Below are positions 19,791 through 29,771 of a DNA stretch of 64,000 nt, piece after piece. The notes under the pieces are model-generated. The model was not told where the DNA came from, did not search any database, and worked only from the letters and a program-made list of their open reading frames with translations. The DNA is taken from contig CANHRI010000001.1 of NCBI GenBank assembly GCA_947463515.1, positions 1 to 64,000 of the forward strand. Direction: 5' to 3'. The DNA comes from Flavobacteriaceae bacterium. Lineage in GTDB: Bacteria; Bacteroidota; Bacteroidia; Flavobacteriales; Flavobacteriaceae. A program made the position numbers and the translations under genes. The first letter of the stretch is position 1. Each line of letters begins with the position of its first letter.

Positions 19791-20342
19791 TTAATTCTTT
19801 TTAAAAGGTAAACCTAATTCAGCTAGTAATGATTTTGCTTCTTTGTCGGTTTTGGCAGTCGTTACAAAAGTAATGTCCATACCGGCAATTTTGTTCACTT
19901 TATCGATGTCGATTTCTGGGAAAATGATTTGCTCCGTAACCCCTAAGTTGTAGTTTCCACGTCCATCAAAACCATTGGCTTTAATTCCGCTGAAATCACG
20001 TACACGAGGTAATGCTGAAGTAATCAAACGATCCAAGAATTCATACATACGTTCACCACGTAAAGTCACTTTTGCACCAATTGGCATTCCTTTACGTAAT
20101 TTAAAGGAAGCCACGTCTTTTTTAGAAATGGTAGCTAAAGCCTTTTGACCCGTGATTTTGGTTAATTCATCAACCGCGTAATCCACTAATTTTTTATCAG
20201 ATACCGCAGCACCTACACCTCGGCTAATTACAATTTTCTCAAGTTTAGGTACTTGCATTACATTTTTGTAACCGAATTCATCTTTAAGAGCGGTGATAAC
20301 ACGACTCTTATATTCTTGTTTTAGTCTTGGAATATATGCCAT
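19791..20342 (-). CDS. rplE: 50S ribosomal protein L5
   Basis: 5S rRNA-binding protein that also touches the P-site tRNA, 183 aa ([20 protein letters not shown] ... [33 protein letters not shown]). 2 bases after rplX. Confidence 0.99.
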   Translation of the reverse strand: MAYIPRLKQEYKSRVITALKDEFGYKNVMQVPKLEKIVISRGVGAAVSDKKLVDYAVDELTKITGQKALATISKKDVASFKLRKGMPIGAKVTLRGERMYEFLDRLITSALPRVRDFSGIKANGFDGRGNYNLGVTEQIIFPEIDIDKVNKIAGMDITFVTTAKTDKEAKSLLAELGLPFKKN

Positions 20343-20344
20343 AA

Positions 20345-20659
20345 CTACAATACTTGATTAGATTTTTTTGAAAATCTTACTTTCTTATCTCCTTCAGCCT
20401 TGAATCCAACTTTGGTCGCTTCTTTTGACTTAGGATCAACTAAAGCTAAGTTAGATATATGGATAGGAGCTTCTTTCTTTACAATACCCCCTTGAGGGTT
20501 TTGAGCGCTAGGCTTAGTGTGTTTAGAAACCATATTGACTCCTTCCACAATCGCTTTGTTATCCTCACGGATCACACGAACTACCTTACCTTCTGCACCT
20601 TTGTGGTCACCAGCAATGACTTTAACAACGTCGCCTGATTTAATTTTAATCTTTGTCAT
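20345..20659 (-). CDS. rplX: 50S ribosomal protein L24
   Basis: Assembly-initiating 50S protein with an N-terminal KOW motif ([20 protein letters not shown]), 104 aa. 12 bases after rplN. Confidence 0.99.
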   Translation of the reverse strand: MTKIKIKSGDVVKVIAGDHKGAEGKVVRVIREDNKAIVEGVNMVSKHTKPSAQNPQGGIVKKEAPIHISNLALVDPKSKEATKVGFKAEGDKKVRFSKKSNQVL

Positions 20660-20671
20660 CTCTTGATCGAA

Positions 20672-21040
20672 TTAAAGCACTTCAGGTGCCAATGATACAA
20701 TTTTCATGAATTGCTTCTCACGAAGCTCTCGAGCAACCGGACCAAAAACACGTGTACCACGCATCTCACCTGCCGCATTCAACAATACACAAGCGTTATC
20801 ATCAAAACGGATGTAAGAACCATCAGCACGACGTACTTCTTTTTTGGTACGTACAACAACTGCAGTGGAAACCGCACCTTTTTTAACGTTTCCGTTAGGT
20901 GTGGCATCTTTGATAGAAACTACAATTTTATCTCCAACAGAGGCATAACGACGTTTCGTTCCTCCTAATACGCGGATCGTAAGTACTTCTTTAGCACCTG
21001 TATTGTCCGCAACTTTTAATCTACTTTCCTGTTGTACCAT
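20672..21040 (-). CDS. rplN: 50S ribosomal protein L14
   Basis: Intersubunit-face protein, 122 aa ([20 protein letters not shown] ... [20 protein letters not shown]). First gene of the classical spc segment, only 2 bases after rpsQ, so S10 and spc segments are fused here. Confidence 0.99.
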
Positions 21041-21042
21041 GA

Positions 21043-21300
21043 TTACTTCGCTCTTTCAATGATTTCAACTAATCTCCAACATTTGTTTTTACTCAACGGA
21101 CGTGTCTCCATGATACGAACGGTATCCCCAATGTTACAGTCATTTTTCTCGTCGTGTGCAACGTATTTCTTAGTCTTTAACACGAACTTACCATATAATG
21201 GGTGTTTTACTTTTTTAGTTTCAGCAACAACAATAGACTTCGCCATTTTGTTACTAGTAACCACACCAATTCTTTCTTTTCTTAAATTTCTTTTTTCCAT
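21043..21300 (-). CDS. rpsQ: 30S ribosomal protein S17
   Basis: Early 16S rRNA binder with an OB fold, 85 aa from the second of two adjacent ATGs ([19 protein letters not shown]). A start one codon earlier at 21303 is equally possible. It has the signature [20 protein letters not shown]. It follows rpmC by 16 to 19 bases. Confidence 0.97.
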   Translation of the reverse strand: MEKRNLRKERIGVVTSNKMAKSIVVAETKKVKHPLYGKFVLKTKKYVAHDEKNDCNIGDTVRIMETRPLSKNKCWRLVEIIERAK

Positions 21301-21319
21301 CATTCAGCGGATATTACAA

Positions 21320-21511
21320 TTATTGTAACTCTCTTTTGCTTAATTCAGTCACCAATCGAGCTACCGTTCTACGCATACTGCGAATTTGAAGCGGATTTTG
21401 GATTGGAGAAACGGCGTGAGCCATTTGTAAATCAGCGTAAGACTTTTTCATTTCACTAAGCTTTGCTTGCAACTCAGCTGTAGACAGATTGATAATTTCT
21501 GATTGTTTCAT
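21320..21511 (-). CDS. rpmC: 50S ribosomal protein L29
   Basis: A 63-aa two-helix protein near the tunnel exit that helps dock SRP and trigger factor (IINLSTAELQAKLSEMKKSY, IRSMRRTVARLVTEL). 12 bases after rplP. Confidence 0.98.
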   Translation of the reverse strand: MKQSEIINLSTAELQAKLSEMKKSYADLQMAHAVSPIQNPLQIRSMRRTVARLVTELSKRELQ

Positions 21512-21523
21512 AATGTGTTCTAA

Positions 21524-21943
21524 TTATGCTTCGAAATCTCTAGCAACGACAAACTTAGTTTTAACGGGAAGTTTCTGAGCGGCCAAACGCAAAGCTTCTT
21601 TGGCTACTGATAGCGGCACTCCACCTACTTCAAACATGATTCTGCCTGGTTTAACAACGGCAGCCCAATATTCAACGGCACCTTTACCTTTACCCATACG
21701 TACTTCAAGGGGTTTCTTTGTAATTGGTTTATCCGGGAAGATCTTAATCCATAACTGTCCTTCACGCTTCATGTAACGGGTAGCAGCGATACGGGCAGCC
21801 TCGATTTGACGGGATGTTAAAAACGCTGAATCCAACGATTTAATTCCAAACATTCCGTTGGAAAGTACATGTCCACGTTGTGACACGCCTTTCATTTTAC
21901 CTTTCTGTACCTTACGGTATTTTGTTCTTTTAGGCTGTAACAT
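21524..21943 (-). CDS. rplP: 50S ribosomal protein L16
   Basis: Protein of the A-site region of the 50S subunit, 139 aa. It begins [20 protein letters not shown] and contains [20 protein letters not shown] and the conserved arginine in [20 protein letters not shown]. 19 bases after rpsC. Confidence 0.99.
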   Translation of the reverse strand: MLQPKRTKYRKVQKGKMKGVSQRGHVLSNGMFGIKSLDSAFLTSRQIEAARIAATRYMKREGQLWIKIFPDKPITKKPLEVRMGKGKGAVEYWAAVVKPGRIMFEVGGVPLSVAKEALRLAAQKLPVKTKFVVARDFEA

Positions 21944-21962
21944 TTTTCTTTAATTTAAAAAA

Positions 21963-22703
21963 TTACTTTCTCTTACGGGCACCTCCCGATTTACCGGATT
22001 TCCCATTACGGGGTGCATCCCCTTTACCACCAGCAGCTTGTTTTTTATCCATGCCTACTAATGGGGATAAATCGCGTTTTCCGTAAACTTCACCTTTCAT
22101 GATCCATACTTTGATACCCATTCTACCGTAAGTAGTATGTGCTTCAGCCAAAGCGTAATCAATATCGGCTCTGAAAGTGGATAGAGGAATACGACCTTCT
22201 TTGAAATTTTCAGAACGTGCCATTTCAGCTCCATTCAAACGACCAGAAATCATTACTTTAATTCCTTCCGCATTCATACGCATGGCAGCCGCGATAGCCA
22301 TTTTAATAGCTCTTCGGTATGAAATACGACTTTCGATTTGGCGTGCGATACTAGAAGCTACTAGGAACGCATCCAATTCAGGTCTTTTAATTTCAAAGAT
22401 GTTGATTTGAACCTCTTTGTCAGTAATTTTCTTTAACTCCTCTTTCAACTTGTCTACCTCTTGACCGCCTTTACCAATGATGATACCAGGACGAGCCGTA
22501 GTGATAGTAACGGTTACAAGTTTTAAAGTGCGTTCGATAATTACTTTAGATACACTAGCTTTTGATAAACGCGCATGGATATACTTTCTGATTTTATAAT
22601 CTTCAGCGATTTTGTCGCCGTAATCATTTCCACCATACCAGTTTGAATCCCATCCTCTGATGATACCAAGGCGATTTCCAATTGGATTTGTCTTTTGTCC
22701 CAT
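21963..22703 (-). CDS. rpsC: 30S ribosomal protein S3
   Basis: mRNA-entry-channel protein, 246 aa. It has a type II KH domain with [18 protein letters not shown] (about residues 75-92) and the S3 C-terminal domain ([20 protein letters not shown]). The last ~30 residues are a Gly/Lys-rich tail ([20 protein letters not shown]) longer than in E. coli. Confidence 0.99.
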   Translation of the reverse strand: MGQKTNPIGNRLGIIRGWDSNWYGGNDYGDKIAEDYKIRKYIHARLSKASVSKVIIERTLKLVTVTITTARPGIIIGKGGQEVDKLKEELKKITDKEVQINIFEIKRPELDAFLVASSIARQIESRISYRRAIKMAIAAAMRMNAEGIKVMISGRLNGAEMARSENFKEGRIPLSTFRADIDYALAEAHTTYGRMGIKVWIMKGEVYGKRDLSPLVGMDKKQAAGGKGDAPRNGKSGKSGGARKRK

Positions 22704-22711
22704 ACTGTTTA

Positions 22712-23122
22712 TTAATTACTTTGTGTGTTATCTACTTGTCCTAACACGATAGTCACGTGGTTGGAACGTTTTCTGATTCTGTGTGCGCGACCTTGTGGAG
22801 CAGGACGTAATCTTTTCAACATTACACCACCGTCAACTTTGATCTCTTTTACAAATAAGCCTGCTTCTGCCACATTGCCTTCACTGTTTTTCTGCTCCCA
22901 ATTGTTGATTGCAGATAACAATAATTTTTCCAATTTGCGTGAAGCTTCTTTTGAGCTGAATCTTAGAATACTAAGTGCTCTTTCCACTTTCTGACCTCTT
23001 ACCAAGTCTGCTACTAAGCGCATTTTTCTAGGTGAAGTAGGGCAGTTATTTAACTTAGCAAAAGCCAAAGACTTGTTCGCCTCTTTTCTTGCGTCTGCTG
23101 TATTTCTTTTACGAACTCCCAT
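22712..23122 (-). CDS. rplV: 50S ribosomal protein L22
   Basis: 136 aa; its extended hairpin ([20 protein letters not shown], residues about 98-118) lines the exit tunnel, where macrolide-resistance changes arise in other bacteria. 6 bases after rpsS. Confidence 0.99.
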   Translation of the reverse strand: MGVRKRNTADARKEANKSLAFAKLNNCPTSPRKMRLVADLVRGQKVERALSILRFSSKEASRKLEKLLLSAINNWEQKNSEGNVAEAGLFVKEIKVDGGVMLKRLRPAPQGRAHRIRKRSNHVTIVLGQVDNTQSN

Positions 23123-23128
23123 TTCTTC

Positions 23129-23407
23129 TTATTTTTTACCTTTATTTTTAGCTCCAGCATGACCTCTAAAGGATCTTGTTGGTGAAAATTCTCCTAATTT
23201 ATGACCTACCATGTTCTCGGTAACATACACGGGAACGAATTGGCGACCATTGTGAACTGCGATAGTTTGTCCAACGAAGTCAGGCGTAATCATTGAGGCT
23301 CTTGACCAAGTCTTAACCACATTTTTATTGCCGTTTTCAGCGTTTTCTAAAACTTTCTTTTCTAATTTATAGTGAACGTAAGGTCCTTTCTTTAATGAAC
23401 GTGCCAT
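23129..23407 (-). CDS. rpsS: 30S ribosomal protein S19
   Basis: Head protein binding with S13, 92 aa ([54 protein letters not shown]). 10 bases after rplB. Confidence 0.99.
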   Translation of the reverse strand: MARSLKKGPYVHYKLEKKVLENAENGNKNVVKTWSRASMITPDFVGQTIAVHNGRQFVPVYVTENMVGHKLGEFSPTRSFRGHAGAKNKGKK

Positions 23408-23417
23408 GTCTATCTAA

Positions 23418-24242
23418 TTATTTCTTTCTGCGTTCAACAATATACTTGTTACTTGGATTAGCTAAAGAACGTGTTCTGTATCCTTTAGCCGGTAGACCTT
23501 TTCTAGAACGTGGGTGACCTCCAGAAGAACGTCCTTCACCACCTCCCATGGGGTGATCAACTGGGTTCATCGCTACTGGTCTTGTTCTTGGTCTTCTACC
23601 TAACCATCTACTTCTACCTGCTTTACCAGATACAATTAACTGGTGGTCAGAGTTAGAAACAGCTCCAATCGTAGCCATACAAGTCAACAAAATCAAACGT
23701 GTTTCTCCTGAAGGCATTTTGATCGTAGCATATTTACCATCACGTGCCATTAATTGGGCAAAAGTACCCGCTGAACGCGCTATAATAGCTCCCTGACCTG
23801 GACGTAATTCAATACATGAAATTACGGTACCAAGAGGAATTTTACTTAATGGTAAAGTGTTTCCGATTTCAGGCGCAGCATTTTCACCTGATACAACTGT
23901 CTGACCTACTTGTAAACCATTTTGAGCAATGATATAGGTTTTTTCTCCATCCGCATACGCTAATAATGCGATAAAGGCAGTTCGGTTTGGATCATACTCA
24001 ATCGACTTAACGGTTGCTGGGATACCAAACTTAGTTCTTTTGAAATCGATAATACGATAACGTTGCTTGTGACCACCGCCTGTATAACGCATGGTCATTT
24101 TTCCTTGACTATTTCTACCTCCTGAGCTTTTTTTCGGTGCGATCAATGAACGCTCCGGCTTATCAGTTGTAATGGCGTCAAAACCATTGACAACTCTAAA
24201 ACGCTGGCCAGGGGTAATAGGTTTTAATTTTCTAACTGACAT
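23418..24242 (-). CDS. rplB: 50S ribosomal protein L2
   Basis: Core protein near the peptidyl-transferase centre, 274 aa. It has the OB/SH3-like middle and the signature region [19 protein letters not shown]. The position usually occupied by a second His in DHPHGG is Met here, while the essential His is kept. 7 bases after rplW. Confidence 0.99.
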   Translation of the reverse strand: MSVRKLKPITPGQRFRVVNGFDAITTDKPERSLIAPKKSSGGRNSQGKMTMRYTGGGHKQRYRIIDFKRTKFGIPATVKSIEYDPNRTAFIALLAYADGEKTYIIAQNGLQVGQTVVSGENAAPEIGNTLPLSKIPLGTVISCIELRPGQGAIIARSAGTFAQLMARDGKYATIKMPSGETRLILLTCMATIGAVSNSDHQLIVSGKAGRSRWLGRRPRTRPVAMNPVDHPMGGGEGRSSGGHPRSRKGLPAKGYRTRSLANPSNKYIVERRKK

Positions 24243-24249
24243 TGTTTAC

Positions 24250-24540
24250 TTAGTTATTAGAATAAAAATCAATTGTTTCACCTTCCTGTACTTGTACAAT
24301 GGCTTTTTTGTACGAATTTGTTTTTCCTTGAATCAAGCCACTTTTTGTATATTTAGTAGCGCGATCAGGACGAACATTCATCGTGTTTACTTCAACAACG
24401 GTAACGCCATAAGCAGCCTCTACAGCTTTCTTGATCTGTACTTTATTGGCTTTTTTATCTACAACGAAACCAAAACGATTAAAAAGCTCCCCGTCTTTGG
24501 TCACTTTTTCGGTAATGATAGGTTTAATGATGATACTCAT
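24250..24540 (-). CDS. rplW: 50S ribosomal protein L23
   Basis: Tunnel-exit protein and docking site for trigger factor and SRP, 96 aa (IIIKPIITEKVTKDGELFNR, VEAAYGVTVVEVNTMNVRPD). 7 bases after rplD. Confidence 0.99.
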   Translation of the reverse strand: MSIIIKPIITEKVTKDGELFNRFGFVVDKKANKVQIKKAVEAAYGVTVVEVNTMNVRPDRATKYTKSGLIQGKTNSYKKAIVQVQEGETIDFYSNN

Positions 24541-24547
24541 GACTCTG

Positions 24548-25177
24548 TTATTTACTTAAATTTTCTACAATTCCCGCTACAGAACTCTCTGTAAGCACTA
24601 AATTATTAGCATACAAAATGCCGTAAGTGCTTAATTCTGAAGATGTTACAACCTTAGATGCTTGTAAATTGCGTGACGACAAATATACATTATTATTTGT
24701 ATCACCCAACACGAACAATGATTTTTTGCTCTCTAACCCTAAAGCATTCAATACACTAAGGAATTTTTTGGTGCTTGGAGTTTCAAAAGCGAAATCTTCC
24801 ACAACAATCAAATTAGACTCTTTCGCTTTCATTGACAAAGCTGATTTACGCGCTAAACGCTTCAAGCCTTTGTTCAATTTGAAGGAATAACTGCGTGGAC
24901 GAGGCCCAAAAATAGTACCTCCACCTACAAATACAGGAGACTTAACACTACCTGCACGCGCTGTACCTGTTCCTTTTTGTTTTTTAATCTTGCGTGTACT
25001 TCCAGCCACTTCATTGCGCTCTTTCGCTTTGTGTGTTCCTTGTCTTTGGTTAGCAAGGTATTGCTTAACATCAAGATATACCGCATGGTTGTTTGGCTCG
25101 ATGCCAAATACAGCATCAGAAAGCTCTACTTTTCTGCCTGTATCTTTTCCGTTACTATCTAAAACTTTTACTTCCAT
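24548..25177 (-). CDS. rplD: 50S ribosomal protein L4
   Basis: Assembly and tunnel-constriction protein, 209 aa, with the extended loop (RNEVAGSTRKIKKQKGTGTA, then RAGSVKSPVFVGGGTIFGPR). Its ATG overlaps the rplC stop by one base (TAATG), so translation is probably coupled. L4 is the autoregulator of the S10 operon in E. coli; the leader of this run has alternative hairpins. Confidence 0.99.
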   Translation of the reverse strand: MEVKVLDSNGKDTGRKVELSDAVFGIEPNNHAVYLDVKQYLANQRQGTHKAKERNEVAGSTRKIKKQKGTGTARAGSVKSPVFVGGGTIFGPRPRSYSFKLNKGLKRLARKSALSMKAKESNLIVVEDFAFETPSTKKFLSVLNALGLESKKSLFVLGDTNNNVYLSSRNLQASKVVTSSELSTYGILYANNLVLTESSVAGIVENLSK

Positions 25178-25794
25178 TACTTCTGAATGATTACATACGA
25201 GTTTTTATGTCCAGGAACCGCACCTTTAACCACCAATAGGTTTTTGTCAGCTACGACTTTTAAAACTCTAAGATTTTGTACTTTAACATTTTGACCTCCC
25301 ATTCTTCCGGCCATACGCATTCCTTTGAATACACGAGAAGGATACGATGAAGCACCCACAGATCCCGGTGCACGCAAACGGTTGTGCTGACCGTGTGTAG
25401 ATTGTCCAACCCCACCAAATCCGTGACGTTTAACAACCCCTTGGAAACCTTTTCCTTTCGACACACCTTGTACATCGACAAATTCGCCTTCGCTGAAAAC
25501 GTCAACAGTGATGTTATCACCTAATTTATACTCCGTTTCAAAACCTTGGAATTCAACGACTTTTTTCTTAGCAGATGTCCCCGCTTTTTTAAAGTGACCA
25601 ACGGCCGCTTTAGTGGCGTGTTTTTCTGTTTTGTCATCGAAACCAAGTTGCAACGCTTCATACCCGTCAACCTCTTTGGTTCTGACTTGGGTAACGACAC
25701 ATGGACCTGCTTCAATTACGGTACAAGGAATGTTTTTTCCGTTCTCGTCAAAGATGCTGGTCATGCCGATTTTTCTTCCAATTAACCCAGACAT
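25177..25794 (-). CDS. rplC: 50S ribosomal protein L3
   Basis: Assembly-initiating 50S protein, 205 aa, with the long internal loop that reaches the peptidyl-transferase centre ([20 protein letters not shown] ... [16 protein letters not shown]). First gene of the 28-gene run here: rpsJ (S10), which usually precedes it in the same unit, is cut off by a terminator and a 391-base gap. Confidence 0.99.
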   Translation of the reverse strand: MSGLIGRKIGMTSIFDENGKNIPCTVIEAGPCVVTQVRTKEVDGYEALQLGFDDKTEKHATKAAVGHFKKAGTSAKKKVVEFQGFETEYKLGDNITVDVFSEGEFVDVQGVSKGKGFQGVVKRHGFGGVGQSTHGQHNRLRAPGSVGASSYPSRVFKGMRMAGRMGGQNVKVQNLRVLKVVADKNLLVVKGAVPGHKNSYVIIQK

Positions 25795-25815
25795 AAAAAT
25801 TATTAATTAATTAAA

Positions 25816-25843
25816 CATTGTTTAGCAATGGCAAATAGCCATT
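25816..25843 (-). promoter_or_regulatory. Leader of the S10-spc-alpha run with two alternative hairpins
   Basis: In the ~55-base leader of rplC, 25838-25843 pairs with 25827-25832 (6 bp, 5-base loop), or 25826-25830 pairs with 25816-25820 (5 bp, 5-base loop). The two share bases 25827-25830 and cannot form together. This resembles a small switch, but the stems are short and the role is inferred. Confidence 0.35.
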
Positions 25844-25855
25844 TTTTTGAGCGTG

Positions 25856-25886
25856 CAAATATATAGATTAGAATTCATCAATCAAA
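25856..25886 (-). promoter_or_regulatory. Promoter of the S10-spc-alpha run
   Basis: The minus strand carries TTTG (25883-25886), exactly 19 bases, then TATATTTG (25856-25863): a full match to the Bacteroidota consensus TTTG-N19-TAnnTTTG. Transcription would begin near 25850, about 55 bases before the rplC ATG. No other TAnnTTTG box was found between here and the rpsJ terminator; the remaining ~245 bases (25887-26132) are AT-rich and hold nothing else I recognise. Confidence 0.8.
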
Positions 25887-26132
25887 ATAATCTAAGTAAT
25901 TATTTTTCAGGAAGTAATCAACCAATTTTAAACGATAAATTATACTGAATAAAAATTGGTAAAAATATGTTGTGAGCCCCCGAAAACAATAGGAATAAAC
26001 GAAACTTCCCTATGTTTTAATTTGCTAAAAAAGAGAAAAAACTCCTAAAAATAGTTATCAACAAAATTTCATTCGGAAATTATATCCTCAAAAAAAGAGC
26101 CTTCGTGTACATTTTTTTACACCCCAAAACAC

Positions 26133-26163
26133 AAAAAAATGACCGGCAAAAACCGGTCATTTT
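26133..26163 (-). terminator. Terminator of the str operon (after rpsJ)
   Basis: A perfect 11-bp stem (26153-26163 with 26136-26146) with a 6-base loop, followed on the minus strand by a run of seven U. It lies 22 bases past the rpsJ stop and separates the str operon from the rplC run. Confidence 0.92.
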
Positions 26164-26185
26164 ATAGGATATAAAAAGTGAATTA

Positions 26186-26491
26186 TCACACTTTGATCTC
26201 TACTTCAACACCACTGGGGAGCTCTAATTTCATTAAAGCATCAATAGTCTTAGAAGAAGAACTATAAATGTCTAATAAACGTTTGTATGAGCTTACTTCG
26301 AACTGCTCACGTGCTTTTTTGTTTACGTGAGGAGAACGTAATACGGTGAAGATTTTCTTGTGTGTAGGAAGTGGAATTGGACCCGTTACTACAGCACCTG
26401 TGCTTTTCACTGTTTTTACGATTTTTTCAGCAGATTTATCCACCAACATATGATCGTAAGATTTCAATTTTATTCTAATTTTTTGACTCAT
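26186..26491 (-). CDS. rpsJ: 30S ribosomal protein S10
   Basis: Head protein of the 30S subunit, and the NusE antitermination factor in E. coli, 101 aa ([40 protein letters not shown]). It closes the str operon, 11 bases after fusA, and is followed by a strong terminator rather than by rplC. Confidence 0.99.
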   Translation of the reverse strand: MSQKIRIKLKSYDHMLVDKSAEKIVKTVKSTGAVVTGPIPLPTHKKIFTVLRSPHVNKKAREQFEVSSYKRLLDIYSSSSKTIDALMKLELPSGVEVEIKV

Positions 26492-26502
26492 CTTTTCAAG
26501 AA

Positions 26503-28647
26503 TTAAGCGTTACCTTTTGCTTTTTTGATTACCTCATCAGAGATGTTAGAAGGCGTTTGTTCGTAGTGTGAGAACTCCATAGTGGAAGTTGCTCTACCTG
26601 AAGACAATGTACGCAACGTTGTCACGTAACCAAACATTTCAGAAAGTGGCACATGCGCTTTGATGACTTTTGAACCAGCACGGTCACCCATGTCGTTTAC
26701 TTGTCCTCGTCTGCGGTTAAGGTCACCTACGATATCCCCCATGTTTTCTTCTGGTGTAATCACTTCAATTTTCATGATAGGCTCAAGGATTACAGCACCC
26801 GCTGCTTTTGCAACTTCTTTGTATCCTAATTTAGCCGCCATTTCAAAAGATAGTGCATCCGAGTCAACAGGGTGGTACGAACCATCCAACAAGGTTACTT
26901 TCAAGCTATCCACAGTATACCCAGCTAAAGGTCCTTGCTTCATCGCTTCTTTAAATCCTTTCTCTACAGCAGGAATGTACTCTTTTGGTACGTTACCTCC
27001 TTTTACTTCATTCACAAACTGAAGACCCACAAATCCTTCTTCGGCAGGCTCCAAACGGAAAACGATGTCCCCGAATTTTCCACGTCCACCCGATTGTTTC
27101 TTGTAGACTTCACGGTGTTGCGCTGTTTTAGTGTATGCTTCTTTGTACTCTACTTGTGGTTCACCTTGGTTTACTTCTACCTTGAACTCACGTTTCATAC
27201 GGTCAACCAAAATGTCTAAGTGCAACTCTCCCATACCTGAGATGATTGTTTGCCCTGAAGCTTCATCAGTACGCACGGTAAATGTTGGATCTTCTTCTGC
27301 TAATTTAGCCAAAGCCATACCCATTTTATCAACGTCAGCCTTAGTTTTAGGCTCAATCGCAATACCGATTACAGGATCAGGAAACTTCATCGATTCAAGG
27401 ATGATAGGGTGTTTCTCGTCACACATAGTATCACCCGTTTTGATATCTTTAAAACCAACCGCTGCTCCAATGTCTCCCGCTTCGATAAATTCGATTGGGT
27501 TTTGCTTGTTAGCGTGCATTTGGTAGATACGAGAAATACGCTCTTTATTACCTGAACGTGTGTTCAAAATGTAAGAACCTGCATCCAAACGACCTGAATA
27601 CGCTCTAAAGAATGCCAAACGACCTACATAAGGATCGGTAGCAATTTTGAACGCTAAAGCCGCGAATGGCTCAGTTACATCAGGACGACGTGTAATTTTG
27701 GTTTGCTCTTCTTCTGGAAGATCAGCATCATCTGGGTGAATTCCTTGGATACCCTCTTTATCTACAGGTGAAGGCAAATATTTACAAACGGCATCCAACA
27801 TAAATTGAACTCCTTTGTTTTTGAAAGAGGAACCACACATCATAGGAATGATGGCCATGTCAATGGTAGCTGCACGTAAGGCATTGTTGATTTCGTCTTC
27901 AGTAATAGAGTTTTCGTCCTCCATGTACTTATCCAAAAGATTTTCATCGTATTCCGCTACAGCTTCAATCAAGGTAGAGCGGTATTGTCTTACTTCATCT
28001 ACCATTTCAGCTGGAATATCAACGATGTCAAAAGTAGCTCCTTGTGTTTCCTCATGCCAGATAATAGCTTGATTTTTTACCAAATCCACTACCCCTTTGA
28101 AGTCCATTTCATCCCCAATAGGCAATGTGATGGCTACAGCATTGGATTTTAACATGTCGCGTACTTGCTGACAAACAGCCAAGAAGTTAGACCCTTGACG
28201 GTCCATTTTGTTTACGAATCCCATACGAGGAACACGGTATTGGTCAGCCAATCTCCAGTTGGTTTCGGATTGAGGCTCTACCCCATCCACCGCAGAGAAT
28301 AAGAAAACCAATCCATCCAATACACGTAACGAACGGTTTACTTCCACCGTAAAGTCAACGTGTCCAGGAGTATCGATAATGTTAAAGTGATATCCTTTTG
28401 TTTCAGGTAAATTTTTACCTTGTTCGGTTGGGAAATTCCAAGTACAAGTGGTTGCCGCCGAAGTAATGGTAATACCACGCTCTTGTTCTTGCGCCATCCA
28501 GTCCATGGTAGCAGCTCCATCGTGAACCTCACCAATCTTGTGAGATTTTCCAGTGTAGAACAAAATACGCTCAGTCGTTGTCGTTTTTCCAGCGTCAATG
28601 TGCGCTGCAATTCCGATATTTCGGGTATATTTTAAATCTCTTGCCAT
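26503..28647 (-). CDS. fusA: Translation elongation factor G
   Basis: GTPase that moves tRNA and mRNA through the ribosome, 714 aa. G motifs: [19 protein letters not shown] (P loop, residues ~15-33), [12 protein letters not shown] (switch I), [11 protein letters not shown] (switch II), NKMDRQG (G4). Domains II to V follow, ending in the [20 protein letters not shown] region of domain V. It lies between rpsG and rpsJ, the standard str-operon place, and is a single full-length canonical copy. Confidence 0.99.
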   Translation of the reverse strand: MARDLKYTRNIGIAAHIDAGKTTTTERILFYTGKSHKIGEVHDGAATMDWMAQEQERGITITSAATTCTWNFPTEQGKNLPETKGYHFNIIDTPGHVDFTVEVNRSLRVLDGLVFLFSAVDGVEPQSETNWRLADQYRVPRMGFVNKMDRQGSNFLAVCQQVRDMLKSNAVAITLPIGDEMDFKGVVDLVKNQAIIWHEETQGATFDIVDIPAEMVDEVRQYRSTLIEAVAEYDENLLDKYMEDENSITEDEINNALRAATIDMAIIPMMCGSSFKNKGVQFMLDAVCKYLPSPVDKEGIQGIHPDDADLPEEEQTKITRRPDVTEPFAALAFKIATDPYVGRLAFFRAYSGRLDAGSYILNTRSGNKERISRIYQMHANKQNPIEFIEAGDIGAAVGFKDIKTGDTMCDEKHPIILESMKFPDPVIGIAIEPKTKADVDKMGMALAKLAEEDPTFTVRTDEASGQTIISGMGELHLDILVDRMKREFKVEVNQGEPQVEYKEAYTKTAQHREVYKKQSGGRGKFGDIVFRLEPAEEGFVGLQFVNEVKGGNVPKEYIPAVEKGFKEAMKQGPLAGYTVDSLKVTLLDGSYHPVDSDALSFEMAAKLGYKEVAKAAGAVILEPIMKIEVITPEENMGDIVGDLNRRRGQVNDMGDRAGSKVIKAHVPLSEMFGYVTTLRTLSSGRATSTMEFSHYEQTPSNISDEVIKKAKGNA

Positions 28648-28657
28648 CGCTTAAAAA

Positions 28658-29134
28658 TTAAAATCTAAAGTGAGAGAATGCTTTGTTAGCTTCTGCCATT
28701 TTGTGTGTATCCATTCTCTTTTTCACAGCCGCACCTTCTTCTTTTGCTGCAGCTAAAATTTCAGAGGCTAATTTACCCGCCATGGATTTCTCGTTTCTTT
28801 TACGCGCATAAAGGATTAACCATTTCATCGCCATAGAGATCTTGCGATCGGGACGAATTTGCATCGGGATTTGGAACGTAGCTCCACCCACACGACGTGA
28901 ACGAACTTCTACGTGAGGCATCACGTTAGTCAATGCATCTTTCCAAATTTCTAAAGCAGATTTTTCTGCATCTTGCTTTTTAGTTTCTACGATTTCCAAC
29001 GCAGAATAAAACACATTAAAAGCAATTGATTTTTTACCATCCCACATTAAGTTGTTCACAAAACGGGTGACCAATTGATCGTTAAATTTTGGATCCGGTA
29101 AAAGCGGTCTTTTTTTGGCCTGTCTTTTTCTCAT
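28658..29134 (-). CDS. rpsG: 30S ribosomal protein S7
   Basis: Primary binder of the 16S 3' major domain, 158 aa ([40 protein letters not shown]). The C-terminus [15 protein letters not shown] matches the family. 10 bases before fusA, 23 after rpsL. Confidence 0.99.
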   Translation of the reverse strand: MRKRQAKKRPLLPDPKFNDQLVTRFVNNLMWDGKKSIAFNVFYSALEIVETKKQDAEKSALEIWKDALTNVMPHVEVRSRRVGGATFQIPMQIRPDRKISMAMKWLILYARKRNEKSMAGKLASEILAAAKEEGAAVKKRMDTHKMAEANKAFSHFRF

Positions 29135-29157
29135 TTCTTCTGATTAAAAGTTTTTAA

Positions 29158-29538
29158 TTACTTTTTGTCTTTTGGGCGTTTTGCTCCGTACTTTGATCTT
29201 CTTTGAAGACGTCCGTTAACTCCGGCCGTATCCAAAGCACCACGCACGATGTGGTATCGTACCCCTGGCAAATCTTTCACCCTTCCACCTCTCACTAATA
29301 CTATCGAGTGCTCTTGTAGATTGTGTCCTTCTCCTGGGATGTAAGCATTCACCTCATTACCATTGGTCAAACGTACACGCGCAACTTTACGCATGGCTGA
29401 GTTTGGTTTTTTTGGCGTAGTGGTGTAAACACGCGTACAAACCCCTCTTCGTTGAGGACAAGAATCCAAAGCAGCCGATTTACTCTTCTTAGCGATTTTG
29501 GCTCTTCCAGTTCTTACTAATTGTTGAATTGTTGGCAT
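29158..29538 (-). CDS. rpsL: 30S ribosomal protein S12
   Basis: Decoding-centre protein, 126 aa ([20 protein letters not shown]). The two lysines whose changes give streptomycin resistance elsewhere are wild type, in [12 protein letters not shown] and [13 protein letters not shown], so the protein predicts no S12-based resistance. First gene of the str operon. Confidence 0.99.
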   Translation of the reverse strand: MPTIQQLVRTGRAKIAKKSKSAALDSCPQRRGVCTRVYTTTPKKPNSAMRKVARVRLTNGNEVNAYIPGEGHNLQEHSIVLVRGGRVKDLPGVRYHIVRGALDTAGVNGRLQRRSKYGAKRPKDKK

Positions 29539-29592
29539 AATTTAAATAATAAATTTACTTATGTTTACTTTTACCCGCATTTTACGGGGTTG

Positions 29593-29600
29593 CAAATGTA
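29593..29600 (-). promoter_or_regulatory. -7 box of the str operon
   Basis: The minus strand reads TACATTTG (an exact TAnnTTTG match) 54 bases before the rpsL ATG. The -33 region 19 bases upstream is TTTT. A short 4-bp GC hairpin (about 29573-29589) follows in the leader. Confidence 0.6.
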
Positions 29601-29771
29601 TAAATTATATTTAATAAAAAAAATCATGTTTATTTATTTTTTTTCACGCTAACCATTTGTATTATAAAGCCTTGTGTTTTACACAAATTCAAGCCTTTTT
29701 TATCTTCGTTATTTTGAAAAAAACATACCTAAACATCGTTTTTTGCGTTATTTTTACCACAAATCCTCGTG

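Noticed and set aside
25887..26132. Small gene or RNA gene in the gap after rpsJ
   Set aside because: No open frame with a plausible start and composition, and no stable structure apart from the terminator.
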